DNA from: Amycolatopsis eburnea
GTDB taxonomy: Bacteria; Actinomycetota; Actinomycetes; Mycobacteriales; Pseudonocardiaceae
Direction of reading: 5' to 3'
NCBI RefSeq assembly: GCF_003937945.1
Contig: NZ_RSEC01000059.1
Span: forward strand, 293,422-357,421
Length of the DNA: 64,000 bases
Made by a program: the position numbers and the translations under genes. Below the pieces are notes generated by a model, which saw only the letters and a program-made list of their open reading frames with translations, did no database searches and had not been told where the DNA came from. Within the stretch, counting starts at the first letter, position 1. The number at the start of each line of letters is the position of its first letter. This document shows, in pieces, positions 6,935-14,170 of this stretch.

Positions 6935-8395
6935 ATGTCACCTCGCGTCCGTCTTCTCCTGACTTCGGTACTGGCCGTGGCTCTGGCTTCGACCGCGGCG
7001 GCGTGCACGGCCGGCAGTCCGGCGCCGCTGCCCGCCGGCGCGGCGGGCGGCAAGCCGAACGTCGTCCTCGTGCTCACCGACGACCTGTCCATGAACCTGC
7101 TTCCGTACCTGCCGCACGTGCAGGACATGGCCAAGACCGGCACGTCCTTCGCGAACTACACGGTGACCGATTCGCTGTGCTGCCCGTCGCGGTCGTCACT
7201 GTTCACCGGCATGCTGCCGCACGACACCGGCGTGTTCACCAACGGCGGCAAGGACGGCGGCTATGGCGTGTTCCACGGCCGCGGCGACGACAAGTCGACC
7301 TACGCGACGACGTTGCAGCAGGCCGGGTACCGCACCGCGATGATGGGCAAGTACCTCAACGGGTACGACCCCGAGAGCGACGGGGTGCCGCCGGGCTGGA
7401 CCGAATGGGACGTCGCCGGCAACGCGTACGGTGAGTTCGACTACGACCTCAACGAGAACGGCACGATCAAGCACTACGGCAAGAAGCCCGAGGACTACCT
7501 CGTCGACGTCATGGCAGGCAAGGCCGCGCAGTTCGTCTCCGCCTCGGCGGCCGCGCACACGCCGTTCGCGATCGAGCTCGCCACCTTCGCCCCGCACGGC
7601 CCCTACACCCCGGCGCCCCGCGACGCCGACGCTTTCCCCGGCCTCACCGCGCCGCGCGGGCCCGCGTTCGACACGCTGCCGGCTTCGGCGCCGTCGTGGC
7701 TCGCGTCCCGGACTCCGTTGACGGACAAGGAAAAGACGACGATCGACAAGGACTTCCGCAAGCGCGCGCAGGCCGTGCGGTCGGTGGACAAGATGATCGG
7801 CACGGTGCAGGAGGCACTGGACAAGGCCGGGGTCCGCGGGACGACCGACATCGTGTTCACCTCAGACAACGGCTACCACATGGGCGAATACCGCCTCACC
7901 CCCGGCAAGCAGACGGCGTTCGACACCGACGTGCACGTACCGCTGGTGGTCACCGGCCCGGGCGTCAAGGCCGGCGCGACGGTGAACCAGCCGGTGGAGA
8001 ACATCGACCTGCGGCCGACGTTCGAAGCACTCGCCGGCGCCGAGACCCCGGCCGAGGTGGACGGCGAGAGCCTGGTGCCGTTGCTGAACGGCACTGTGCC
8101 ACCGGTGTGGCGGACGGTCGGTCTGGTCGAACACCACGGGCCGGACTTCGACCGGACCGACCCGGACAAGCCGAAGAAGAACAGCGGCAATCCCAGCACC
8201 TACGAAGCGATCCGCAGTACCGCTTCCACCTACGTCGAATACGCCGACGGCACCAAGGAGTTCTACGACCGCACCACGGATCCGCAGGAGCTGCGCAACA
8301 CCGTGGCGCAGTTGCCACCGGACGAGGCGAAGCGGTTGCACGACACGCTGCAGGCCATGATCACCTGCCACGCAGCGGCGGCTTGCCGCCACTGA
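6935..8395 (+). CDS. Secreted sulfatase, lipoprotein
   Basis: 486 residues. The ATG at 6935 gives a clean lipoprotein signal peptide ending in TAAAC (lipidated Cys about 23). The sulfatase domain starts with NVVLVLTDDLS (metal-binding Asp pair). The signature CCPSRSSLFTG puts the formylglycine-forming Cys at residue 82 of C-x-P-x-R. FAPHGPYTP and FTSDNGYHMGEYRL supply further metal and sulfate ligands. Alkaline-phosphatase superfamily; hydrolyses an organic sulfate ester outside the membrane, substrate not predictable. No anaerobic maturase is adjacent; actinomycetes use a formylglycine-generating enzyme encoded elsewhere. Confidence 0.85.
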   Translation: MSPRVRLLLTSVLAVALASTAAACTAGSPAPLPAGAAGGKPNVVLVLTDDLSMNLLPYLPHVQDMAKTGTSFANYTVTDSLCCPSRSSLFTGMLPHDTGVFTNGGKDGGYGVFHGRGDDKSTYATTLQQAGYRTAMMGKYLNGYDPESDGVPPGWTEWDVAGNAYGEFDYDLNENGTIKHYGKKPEDYLVDVMAGKAAQFVSASAAAHTPFAIELATFAPHGPYTPAPRDADAFPGLTAPRGPAFDTLPASAPSWLASRTPLTDKEKTTIDKDFRKRAQAVRSVDKMIGTVQEALDKAGVRGTTDIVFTSDNGYHMGEYRLTPGKQTAFDTDVHVPLVVTGPGVKAGATVNQPVENIDLRPTFEALAGAETPAEVDGESLVPLLNGTVPPVWRTVGLVEHHGPDFDRTDPDKPKKNSGNPSTYEAIRSTASTYVEYADGTKEFYDRTTDPQELRNTVAQLPPDEAKRLHDTLQAMITCHAAAACRH

Positions 8396-8411
8396 CCCCG
8401 CCGCGGCTCGC

Positions 8412-8540
8412 GCGTCCGGCATCCTGGCTTCGGGGCAACTGGCGCAGGGCGAGCGCGGTCAGCACGAGGGCCACCGTCTCCGAGGGGGCCTGGTGGTAAA
8501 GCGCTGCCTGGTTGCCGATGACGCCGAGGGCGGAGAGCCG
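8412..8540 (-). pseudogene. Decayed fragment of an MFS transporter gene
   Basis: This stretch resembles two parts of the intact MFS gene next to it. 8415-8470 matches the 3' end (about 8611-8702, with a gap of about 36 nt). 8470-8525 matches about 8817-8875, including gcctggttgccgatgac. The part between (about 115 nt) is missing, and no frame is intact. It is therefore the remnant of a second, related MFS gene whose body was deleted. Confidence 0.6.
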
Positions 8541-8583
8541 GTTGGACCGGCCAGGTGCTGACGATCGCCGGATTCGGAGGGCC

Positions 8584-10014
8584 TCAGTGGTTTTCGTCGC
8601 TCGTCGATTCTCCGGCGTCTTGGCTTCGAGGCAGCCCGCGTAGGGCGAGGACAGTCAGCACGAGGAGGACCGCGCCGAGCACCGTCAGCACGAGCGCCAC
8701 CGTGTGCAGGCCCTCGTCGGATGCGCGTTCGCCGTAGGCGACGCCGATCAGGCTGGACGACAGGATCGCGCCGAGGTAGGTGAACGTCCGCAGGAGACCG
8801 GCGGCGACGCCGATCGTCTCGGTGGGGGCCTGGTGGTAGAGCGCCGCCTGGTTGCCGATGACCCCGAGGCCGGAGATCACCGCGAACGCCATCGTGACCG
8901 CGATCAGCAGCCACACCGGTGTCGTCGCGTGGAACGCGAGCAGGCAGGCCGGTCCGGCGACCGCGGCGATGCCCGTGGCCAGCAGGCACGCACGGATCCT
9001 TCCGCCGCGGGAGAACGGGATGGCCAGCAGCGCCGCGACGACCGACATCGGCACCATCACGTAACCGGCCGTGGACGCGCTGAGGTGGCGTCCTTGTTCC
9101 AGCCACTGGGTGAAACCGTAGAGGATGCAGTAGCTCAGCAGGAACATGATCGCCACGCGGACGTACGTGGCCGACAAGGCGCGGTTGCGCACCAGCATCC
9201 GGACGTCGATGAACGGGTGCGTGGCCCGCGTTTCCCACCAGAGCAGCAGGGTGCCGAGGACCACGCCCGCTCCCGCGACGACCCAGCGCGGGTGGTGCAG
9301 GTCCTGGAAGAACACGATCAGGCTCGCGGTGGCCGCGGCGAACAACGCCATGCCGGGCAGGTCGAGGGCGCGGGCCAGGGGGATCGACGACTCGCGTTCG
9401 CGGGACCGGCGGGGGAGCCAGCGCAGGGCCGCCGCCAAGGTCAGCAGGGCCAGGGGGACGTTGATCAGGAAGGTCACGCGCCAGCCGCCGAAGGCGACCA
9501 GCAGGCCGCCCAGGGGGAGGCCGATCGTGGCGCTCGTCTGGCCCGCGATCGCGAGGGCGCCGATCGCGCCCTCGGCGCGGCCGCCGGGGTTCTCGGCCGC
9601 CCAGCGCCGGACCAGCATCATCGCCGTCGGGTAGCCCGCGGCTGTACCGATGCCGAGCACTGCCCGGGCGACCAGCAAAAGCGTGAAGTTCTCCGCGAGC
9701 GCGCCGAGGAGCCCGCCCGCCGCGACCAGTACCAGGCCGGCCAGGAACGTCTTCCGCGCCCCGAACCGCTCGGCGAGCTTGCCCATCGCCGGCTGGCCGA
9801 TCGCGCTGGCGAGGTAGAGCGCCGCGACCAGGCCGGCCGCCGACGCCGCGCTGACCCGGAAGGCCTGGCCGATGGCGACCAGCGCGGTGGCGAGCACGGA
9901 ACTGTTGATCGGGTTGAGCGCCGAGCCCAGCACAAGGGGAGTGAGGTACCGCCACCCGGGAGCGGTCCGGCCGGGCGCGTCGGCGACGGTCTTCACCGGT
10001 CCGCCGGGGGCCAT
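8584..10014 (-). CDS. MFS transporter (drug:H+ antiporter type, about 14 segments)
   Basis: About 476 residues from the ATG at 10014; a GTG at 9996, in a GTGA overlap with the marR stop, is an equally possible start (470 residues). Hydrophobic segments run through the whole chain. Family motifs include GKLAERFGARKTFLAGLVLV (motif A-like loop after TM2) and ARAVLGIGTAAGYPTAMMLV. Length and segment count fit the DHA2 (14-TM) class. Plausibly a proton-driven efflux pump for a toxic compound sensed by the MarR protein encoded just upstream, with which it is co-transcribed. Confidence 0.8.
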   Translation of the reverse strand: MAPGGPVKTVADAPGRTAPGWRYLTPLVLGSALNPINSSVLATALVAIGQAFRVSAASAAGLVAALYLASAIGQPAMGKLAERFGARKTFLAGLVLVAAGGLLGALAENFTLLLVARAVLGIGTAAGYPTAMMLVRRWAAENPGGRAEGAIGALAIAGQTSATIGLPLGGLLVAFGGWRVTFLINVPLALLTLAAALRWLPRRSRERESSIPLARALDLPGMALFAAATASLIVFFQDLHHPRWVVAGAGVVLGTLLLWWETRATHPFIDVRMLVRNRALSATYVRVAIMFLLSYCILYGFTQWLEQGRHLSASTAGYVMVPMSVVAALLAIPFSRGGRIRACLLATGIAAVAGPACLLAFHATTPVWLLIAVTMAFAVISGLGVIGNQAALYHQAPTETIGVAAGLLRTFTYLGAILSSSLIGVAYGERASDEGLHTVALVLTVLGAVLLVLTVLALRGLPRSQDAGESTSDENH

Positions 10015-10487
10015 GGCGCCGCGGGGCGCGAGCGGGCGGTCCGCGTGCTCGCGAGCCGGTCGAGGACCTCGATCAGTTTCGGCACGAGTTCGCGTTCTTC
10101 GTCCGACAGTTCCTGGTCCAGAGCGTCGGCGAGCCACGTGTTCCGCAGGGCCGACGCGGTCCGGACCGCGTCGCGGCCCTTGCCGGTCGGTTCGATCAGG
10201 CTCCGGCGCGCGTCGGCGGGGTCGGGACGGCGTTCGATCAGGCCGTCGCGTTCGAGCGCGGACACGATCTGGGCCATCGACTGCGGGCGCATGTGCTCGG
10301 CCGCAGCGAGCTCACTCGTCGTGACGGCGCTGCCGCGGACGATGCGGTCCAAGGCGACGAGCTGGCTCCTCGTCCAGGGGACCGGGAGGCGGAGCCCCTC
10401 GACCCGCAGGCGGCCGCGAAAGCGCTGAACCGCCAGGTCCAGGCCTGCGGCGAGGGTCGCCGAAGGGTCTGTGTCGTCTTCGTTCAT
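9993..10487 (-). CDS. MarR-family transcriptional regulator
   Basis: 164 residues from the ATG at 10487 (MNEDDTD); an upstream in-frame extension would cover the operator region and is rejected. The winged helix spans about residues 40-105: RSQLVALDRIV, TTSELAAAEHMRPQSMAQIV (recognition helix) and ERDGLIERRPDPADARRSLI (wing with the typical DxRxxxIxLT-like pattern). Helical ends supply dimerisation. First gene of a marR-MFS operon; a repeat at 10500-10525 just upstream is its likely own operator. Confidence 0.85.
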   Translation of the reverse strand: MNEDDTDPSATLAAGLDLAVQRFRGRLRVEGLRLPVPWTRSQLVALDRIVRGSAVTTSELAAAEHMRPQSMAQIVSALERDGLIERRPDPADARRSLIEPTGKGRDAVRTASALRNTWLADALDQELSDEERELVPKLIEVLDRLASTRTARSRPAAPWPPADR

Positions 10488-10499
10488 GCGGCCAAGAAT

Positions 10500-10525
10500 A
10501 CAGGCTAACTGAACAGGTAGCCTGT
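10500..10525. promoter_or_regulatory. Inverted repeat, likely MarR operator
   Basis: ACAGGCTA at 10500-10507 and TAGCCTGT at 10518-10525 form a perfect 8-bp inverted repeat with a 10-nt spacer. A second dyad, ACAGG-TAG-CCTGT, lies at 10513-10525. It is 13 nt upstream of the marR start codon, in the divergent gap with the SDR gene. Confidence 0.6.
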
Positions 10526-10538
10526 CTAACTCGTCACG

Positions 10539-10585
10539 GTATACACCTGTAGACAAGTCGCGCAGCGAAGTCTACAGTCGTAGAC
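10539..10585. promoter_or_regulatory. Tandem TetR-type operator upstream of SDR gene
   Basis: Two 16-bp partly palindromic boxes: GTATACACCTGTAGAC (10539-10554) and GTCTACAGTCGTAGAC (10570-10585; perfect 6-bp arms). The second box differs at one base from GTCTACAGTCGTATAC at 48620-48635, next to the tetR gene at 48.6 kb. The box pair is therefore shared by the two loci that encode paralogous SDRs. Box starts are 31 bp apart here and 26 bp apart at the tetR locus. Confidence 0.65.
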
Positions 10586-10630
10586 ATCGGCGGAATCGCC
10601 GCCGGTTCAAGACGAACATCGAGGCGAACA

Positions 10631-11431
10631 ATGGATCTCCAACTGACGGGCAAGCGCGCGCTCGTGACCGGCTCGAGCTCGGGCCTCGGCGAAGCCATCG
10701 CCGGGCGCCTCGCCGCGGAAGGCGCCGAGGTCGTGGTGCACGGGCGTGACGTCGCACGGACGGAAAAGGTCGCCGCGGCGATCCGCGGCCAGGGCGGGCG
10801 CACCGCCGTGGCCATCGGCGACCTCGCCACGGACGAAGGTGCGGCCGCCGTCGCGGCCGCCGCGCTGGCCGGTGGCCCGATCGACATCCTGGTCAACAAC
10901 GCGGGCGCGTACGAGCACCTGTCCTGGGCGGACGCCACTCCCGAGGACTGGCGGAACACCTACGAGGGCAACGTGATCTCCGGGGTCCGGATGATCCGGC
11001 ACCTCGTGCCGCAGATGCGGGACCGGCGCTGGGGCCGGGTGATCACCATCGGCGGCGGGCTGGCGACCCAGCCGATGCAGTCGCACCCCCAGTACAACGC
11101 GACGCTGGCGGCCCGGCACAACCTCGCCGTGTCGCTCGCCCGTGAGCTGAAGGACACCGGCGTGACGTCCAATGTGGTCGCGCCCGGCGCCATCCTGGTG
11201 GAATCGGTGAAGGACCTTCTCACCGGCATCGCCCCGGCCCGCGGGTGGGGTGAGACGTGGGAGGAGATCGAGCGTGGCGCGGTGCGGGACATCATCCCGA
11301 ACGACACCGGCCGGTTCGGCAAACCCGAAGAGATCGCCGCAGCCGTCGCCTACCTGTGCAGCCCGCTGGCCGACTACGTCAGCGGCGCCAACCTCCGGGT
11401 GGACGGCGGCCTGATCCGCAACGTCACCTGA
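10631..11431 (+). CDS. SDR-family protein with altered catalytic residues (paralog of 48653 gene)
   Basis: 266 residues. Rossmann start ALVTGSSSGLGEAI (TGxxxGxG) and VNNAGAY are intact. At the active site the usual S...YxxxK is changed: TIGGGL replaces the ISS strand, so the catalytic Ser position is Gly, and the tyrosine motif is YNATL, with Leu in place of Lys. The paralog at 48653 (about 65 percent similar by eye) has the same changes. It may bind NAD(P)(H) but catalyse differently or not at all. Upstream it shares a TetR-type operator with that paralog; it is divergent from marR. Confidence 0.8.
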   Translation: MDLQLTGKRALVTGSSSGLGEAIAGRLAAEGAEVVVHGRDVARTEKVAAAIRGQGGRTAVAIGDLATDEGAAAVAAAALAGGPIDILVNNAGAYEHLSWADATPEDWRNTYEGNVISGVRMIRHLVPQMRDRRWGRVITIGGGLATQPMQSHPQYNATLAARHNLAVSLARELKDTGVTSNVVAPGAILVESVKDLLTGIAPARGWGETWEEIERGAVRDIIPNDTGRFGKPEEIAAAVAYLCSPLADYVSGANLRVDGGLIRNVT

Positions 11432-11444
11432 CGCCGCGGCGTCA
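11429..11444. terminator. Palindrome spanning two convergent stop codons
   Basis: TGACGCCGCGGCGTCA is a perfect 16-bp palindrome. Its ends are the TGA of the SDR gene and the TGA (read on the other strand) of the enoyl-CoA hydratase gene. It may act as a compact bidirectional termination signal, but there is no T-run and the loop would be tight. Confidence 0.3.
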
Positions 11445-12191
11445 GCGCCGGGCGAACGCCGAGATCGCTTGCCGGGCGGAGCCGGTGGCGGCGAGTGCCG
11501 TGATGGCTCCGGCTTCCTCGTCGAGTTGCTCGTCCCGGCTCCTGTTCGCCGCGGAGAGGATGAGGCGCTTGGTCGCCGCCAGGGAGCCGGGCGCCATCCC
11601 GGCGAGGCGGCCGGCCAGCTCCCGTGCTTCGTCGAGGAGGGCGGAGTCGTCGATGACGGCCGTCGCGAGGCCCCAGTCGCGGGCCTCGTCCGCGGTGAGC
11701 GTCCGGTTGGTCAGCGCCAGTTCGAGCGCGCGGCGCGGGCCGACGAGACGGGGGAGCAGTGCGCTGGCTCCGTTGTCCGGTGACAGCCCGATCGCCGTGT
11801 AGGCGAGCCGGACCTTCGCCGAGCGGCCGAGCAGCACGAGGTCGGCGCCGAAGGCCAGGCCCACCCCGGCACCGGCGATGGCGCCCTGCGCGGCGCAGAC
11901 CACCGGGACGGTCAGGGCGGCGAGGTGGCGGTGTGCGGCGTGCACGACGTCCGCGACCTGGCCGACGTAGGAGGCGAGATCGGCCTCGTGCGCGGCGAAG
12001 GCGCGGACGTCGCCGCCGACGCAGAAGTGTGGTCCCTCGGCGCGGACGAGAACGACTCGCGCGTCCGTCCTGGTGAGCCGTTCGGTCGCTGCGGCGAGCT
12101 GCCGGCCGGCGTCGAGGTCGATCGCGTTCGCGGCCAGGACCAGCTCGGCCACCTCGCCGCGCAGGTCGAGCCGCACTTCGCTGTCGGTCAT
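11442..12191 (-). CDS. Enoyl-CoA hydratase/isomerase family protein
   Basis: 249 residues. Crotonase fold: the oxyanion-hole strands are FCVGGDVRAFA and QGAIAGAGVGLAFGADL. The residue at the first hydratase glutamate position lies in AYTAIGLSPDNGAS, where Asp114-type PaaG/isomerase members also vary, so hydratase against isomerase cannot be decided. Probably acts in beta-oxidation-like processing of a CoA-linked ring-cleavage product. Its promoter region carries a degenerate copy of the island-wide operator (12221-12237), which makes it the left edge of the catabolic regulon. Confidence 0.83.
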   Translation of the reverse strand: MTDSEVRLDLRGEVAELVLAANAIDLDAGRQLAAATERLTRTDARVVLVRAEGPHFCVGGDVRAFAAHEADLASYVGQVADVVHAAHRHLAALTVPVVCAAQGAIAGAGVGLAFGADLVLLGRSAKVRLAYTAIGLSPDNGASALLPRLVGPRRALELALTNRTLTADEARDWGLATAVIDDSALLDEARELAGRLAGMAPGSLAATKRLILSAANRSRDEQLDEEAGAITALAATGSARQAISAFARR

Positions 12192-12220
12192 CTCTTCTCC
12201 AGGGGTCGGGGAAGTCTTAT

Positions 12221-12237
12221 GCTCTAATCATAGTCCT
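12221..12237 (-). promoter_or_regulatory. Degenerate island operator, site A
   Basis: Read on the minus strand it contains CTATGATTA, the exact core of the repeated element GCTCCTATNATTANCCT, but the flanks differ. It is 30 nt upstream of the enoyl-CoA hydratase start. A perfect CCTAATTAGG palindrome (12235-12244) overlaps its edge. Confidence 0.5.
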
Positions 12238-12265
12238 AATTAGGCGCCGAGGGGACGGGTTCCCG

Positions 12266-12475
12266 ATGTTCGAGGTGTATCTGCGTGGCCTGCCTTGCGC
12301 GTGGTGCGGGCAACCGGCGATCGCGTTCGTGCCCGCCGTGGGCGCGAGGCACCAGTACCGGGTGTGCCGGCTCGGCGAGCGCCCGGAAGGGGTGGCCGCC
12401 GACCGGCTGGTCCCGCGCCAGGGCCCTGGTCCGGTCGATGTCGACGAGCTGGCCGACGTCGCCGCCGTGGCTTGA
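12266..12475 (+). CDS. Small cysteine-containing protein, unknown
   Basis: 69 residues. The start ATG at 12266 has GAGGGG about 11 nt upstream. The only visible motif is an early CxxC (LPCAWCGQPAIAFVP) and a later Cys, which could be half of a zinc ribbon. It lies between the operator at 12221 and the promoter of the Rieske operon and ends just before the -35 box. It could be a real small protein co-regulated with the oxygenase or a chance frame; no family is recognised. Confidence 0.4.
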   Translation: MFEVYLRGLPCAWCGQPAIAFVPAVGARHQYRVCRLGERPEGVAADRLVPRQGPGPVDVDELADVAAVA

Positions 12476-12500
12476 CGAGTAATGCTCCTATGATTAACCT
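12472..12500 (+). promoter_or_regulatory. Promoter of the main catabolic operon with island operator, site B
   Basis: TTGACG (12472-12477), a 17-nt spacer and TAACCT (12495-12500) make a good housekeeping-type promoter. The consensus operator GCTCCTATGATTAACCT (12484-12500) fills the spacer and the -10 box, so a protein bound here would block RNA polymerase. The Rieske gene starts 76 nt downstream. Confidence 0.7.
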
Positions 12501-12575
12501 ACAAAGGCGATCGGACGAAGGAGTCCGTCGTCTGCCGGACCGCGATCGCCTGGTCCGGGGCAAGGGAGGACGCTG

Positions 12576-13850
12576 ATGCTGCACCCAGACGTCAACGAGC
12601 GCTACAGCCGCGTCGGCCGCGACACGCCCGCCGGTGCGCTCTACCGGCGTTACTGGCTTCCGGTCGCCACCGAGACGGACCTCGACGCCAACCCGGTGAA
12701 GCGGGTCCGGCTGCTGGGGGAAGACCTGGTGCTGTTCCGCACCGAGACGGGCGAGCTCGGCCTGGTGGCCGAGCGGTGCCCGCACCGCGGCGCTTCCCTG
12801 GGCTACGGGTTCCCGGACGGCGCCGGGCTGCGCTGTCCGTACCACGGTTGGAAGTTCTCCCCGCAGGGCGAATGCCTGGAACAACCGAACCAGATGCCGC
12901 CGTCGGCCCAGCTTCAGGCGCGGGCACGCACCACGAGCTACCCGGTCCGGGCGCTCGGCGGCCTGATCTTCGCCTACCTCGGGGAAGCCCCGGCGCCGGC
13001 GCTGCCGCGCCTGGACCTCTTCGCCCTCGAAGAGAGCCCGACGCGCTTCCGCGACATCGGCTACGCCGTGATTCCGTGCAACTGGCTGCAGATCATGGAG
13101 AACTCGTTCGACCCGACCCACGTCGAATGGCTGCACGGGCGGCTGTTCAACTACCACCTCGAGCGGGCCGGCGAAGAGCCGACCGTCCTCGGTGGACACC
13201 ACATCAAGATCGGCTTCGACCTCGTCGACTACGGCATCATCAAGCGCCGGCTGCGCGAGGGCCAGACCGAGGACGACGAGGACTGGAAGGTCGGCCACCC
13301 GGTCTACTTCCCGAACATCCTCAAGGTCGGCGGCTACGGCCTCAGCTCCTTCCAGATCCGCGTGCCGATGGACGACCACCACACGCTGCACTTCTGGTAC
13401 TGCTACTACGACGTTCCCGACGAGTACGCGAACCTCGTCGAGGAGATCCGCGCCCTGCCCGACACCTACGAGGTGAAGCTCCAGGACGCGGACGGGAACT
13501 TCCTGATGGACACTATCGACTCGCAGGACGCGATGGTGTGGGTGACGCAAGGCGCGCTGACCACCCGCGACGACGAGCACCTCAGCTCGTCGGACCAGGG
13601 CATCGCGCTCTACCGCAACCTGCTCCGCAGCCAGCTGCGGGCGAACGAGACCGGCGGCACGGTGATGAACGTGCACGACGCGGCGACCGAGCACGAGCTG
13701 ATCCAGCTGCCGCAGGAGAAGAAGGAACTCGGCATCGGCGGTGGTGGCGCCAACCCGATGGCGTCCTTCCTGCGGACGCAAGGCGTCTACAGCCCGCGGC
13801 TGAGCACGCTCACGCAGCGGATCGACGCCGTGGTGCGGAAGGCCGGTTGA
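12576..13850 (+). CDS. Rieske non-haem iron oxygenase, alpha subunit (phthalate dioxygenase-like)
   Basis: 424 residues. The N-terminal Rieske [2Fe-2S] domain has the pair CPHRGASLGYG and CPYHGWKFSPQG (C-x-H...C-x2-H). The catalytic domain has NSFDPTHVEWLHG, supplying the 2-His iron site, with a downstream Asp as carboxylate. Layout and length match the homomultimeric phthalate 4,5-dioxygenase / vanillate O-demethylase group that takes electrons from a one-protein FMN-[2Fe-2S] reductase. Such a reductase is at 46156 in the same regulon. It presumably hydroxylates or demethylates an aromatic acid; the substrate is unknown. First large gene of the 12-kb operon. Confidence 0.88.
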   Translation: MLHPDVNERYSRVGRDTPAGALYRRYWLPVATETDLDANPVKRVRLLGEDLVLFRTETGELGLVAERCPHRGASLGYGFPDGAGLRCPYHGWKFSPQGECLEQPNQMPPSAQLQARARTTSYPVRALGGLIFAYLGEAPAPALPRLDLFALEESPTRFRDIGYAVIPCNWLQIMENSFDPTHVEWLHGRLFNYHLERAGEEPTVLGGHHIKIGFDLVDYGIIKRRLREGQTEDDEDWKVGHPVYFPNILKVGGYGLSSFQIRVPMDDHHTLHFWYCYYDVPDEYANLVEEIRALPDTYEVKLQDADGNFLMDTIDSQDAMVWVTQGALTTRDDEHLSSSDQGIALYRNLLRSQLRANETGGTVMNVHDAATEHELIQLPQEKKELGIGGGGANPMASFLRTQGVYSPRLSTLTQRIDAVVRKAG

Positions 13851-13857
13851 GCGGGCC

Positions 13858-14079
13858 GTGGCCTCCGCCGCCCCGAACTCCGCACCCGACGGGGGCTGCC
13901 GCGACGGCCGCCACCGGACCGGCACCGGGATCTGCCCGGCCTGCGGTGAATGGCTGCCCACCGCCTGGTGCCGGGCCGCCGGCTGCGGCTGGCGGGAGGC
14001 GATCGGCGAGCCGACGATCGCGGCCGCCGTCGCCCACCACACCGAGACCGGCCACCCGATCCGCGTGCTGATCGACTGA
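13858..14079 (+). CDS. Small zinc-ribbon-like protein, unknown
   Basis: 73 residues from a GTG at 13858, 7 nt after the Rieske stop. GICPACGEW followed by AWCRAAGCGW gives four cysteines (C-x2-C ... C-x4-C), and AHHTETGHPI adds a His cluster. This looks like a small zinc-binding module. The Shine-Dalgarno is weak. Position inside the operon and the Cys pattern argue for a real gene, perhaps a redox or assembly helper of the oxygenase; function unknown. Confidence 0.5.
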   Translation: MASAAPNSAPDGGCRDGRHRTGTGICPACGEWLPTAWCRAAGCGWREAIGEPTIAAAVAHHTETGHPIRVLID

Positions 14080-14170
14080 CGCGCCGGGGACCGCCCCGCC
14101 GCGAACCCCCACTCCGCGACCGGCCCACGACGAGGGCCCGGTCGCGGCCACCGAAAGAGGAGCGCATCCC

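Noticed and set aside
8704..10428. A 574-residue open frame on the plus strand opposite the MFS and marR genes
   Set aside because: Its sequence is Arg/Gln/Asp-rich low-complexity translation of the antisense strand; the minus-strand frame has TM segments and family motifs.
12235..12244. CCTAATTAGG palindrome as a separate operator
   Set aside because: Only one copy was found, and it overlaps the degenerate island operator; treated as part of site A's surroundings.
12240..14042. A 600-residue minus-strand frame opposite the Rieske gene
   Set aside because: Antisense shadow in GC-rich sequence; the plus strand has both Rieske motifs and the iron site.
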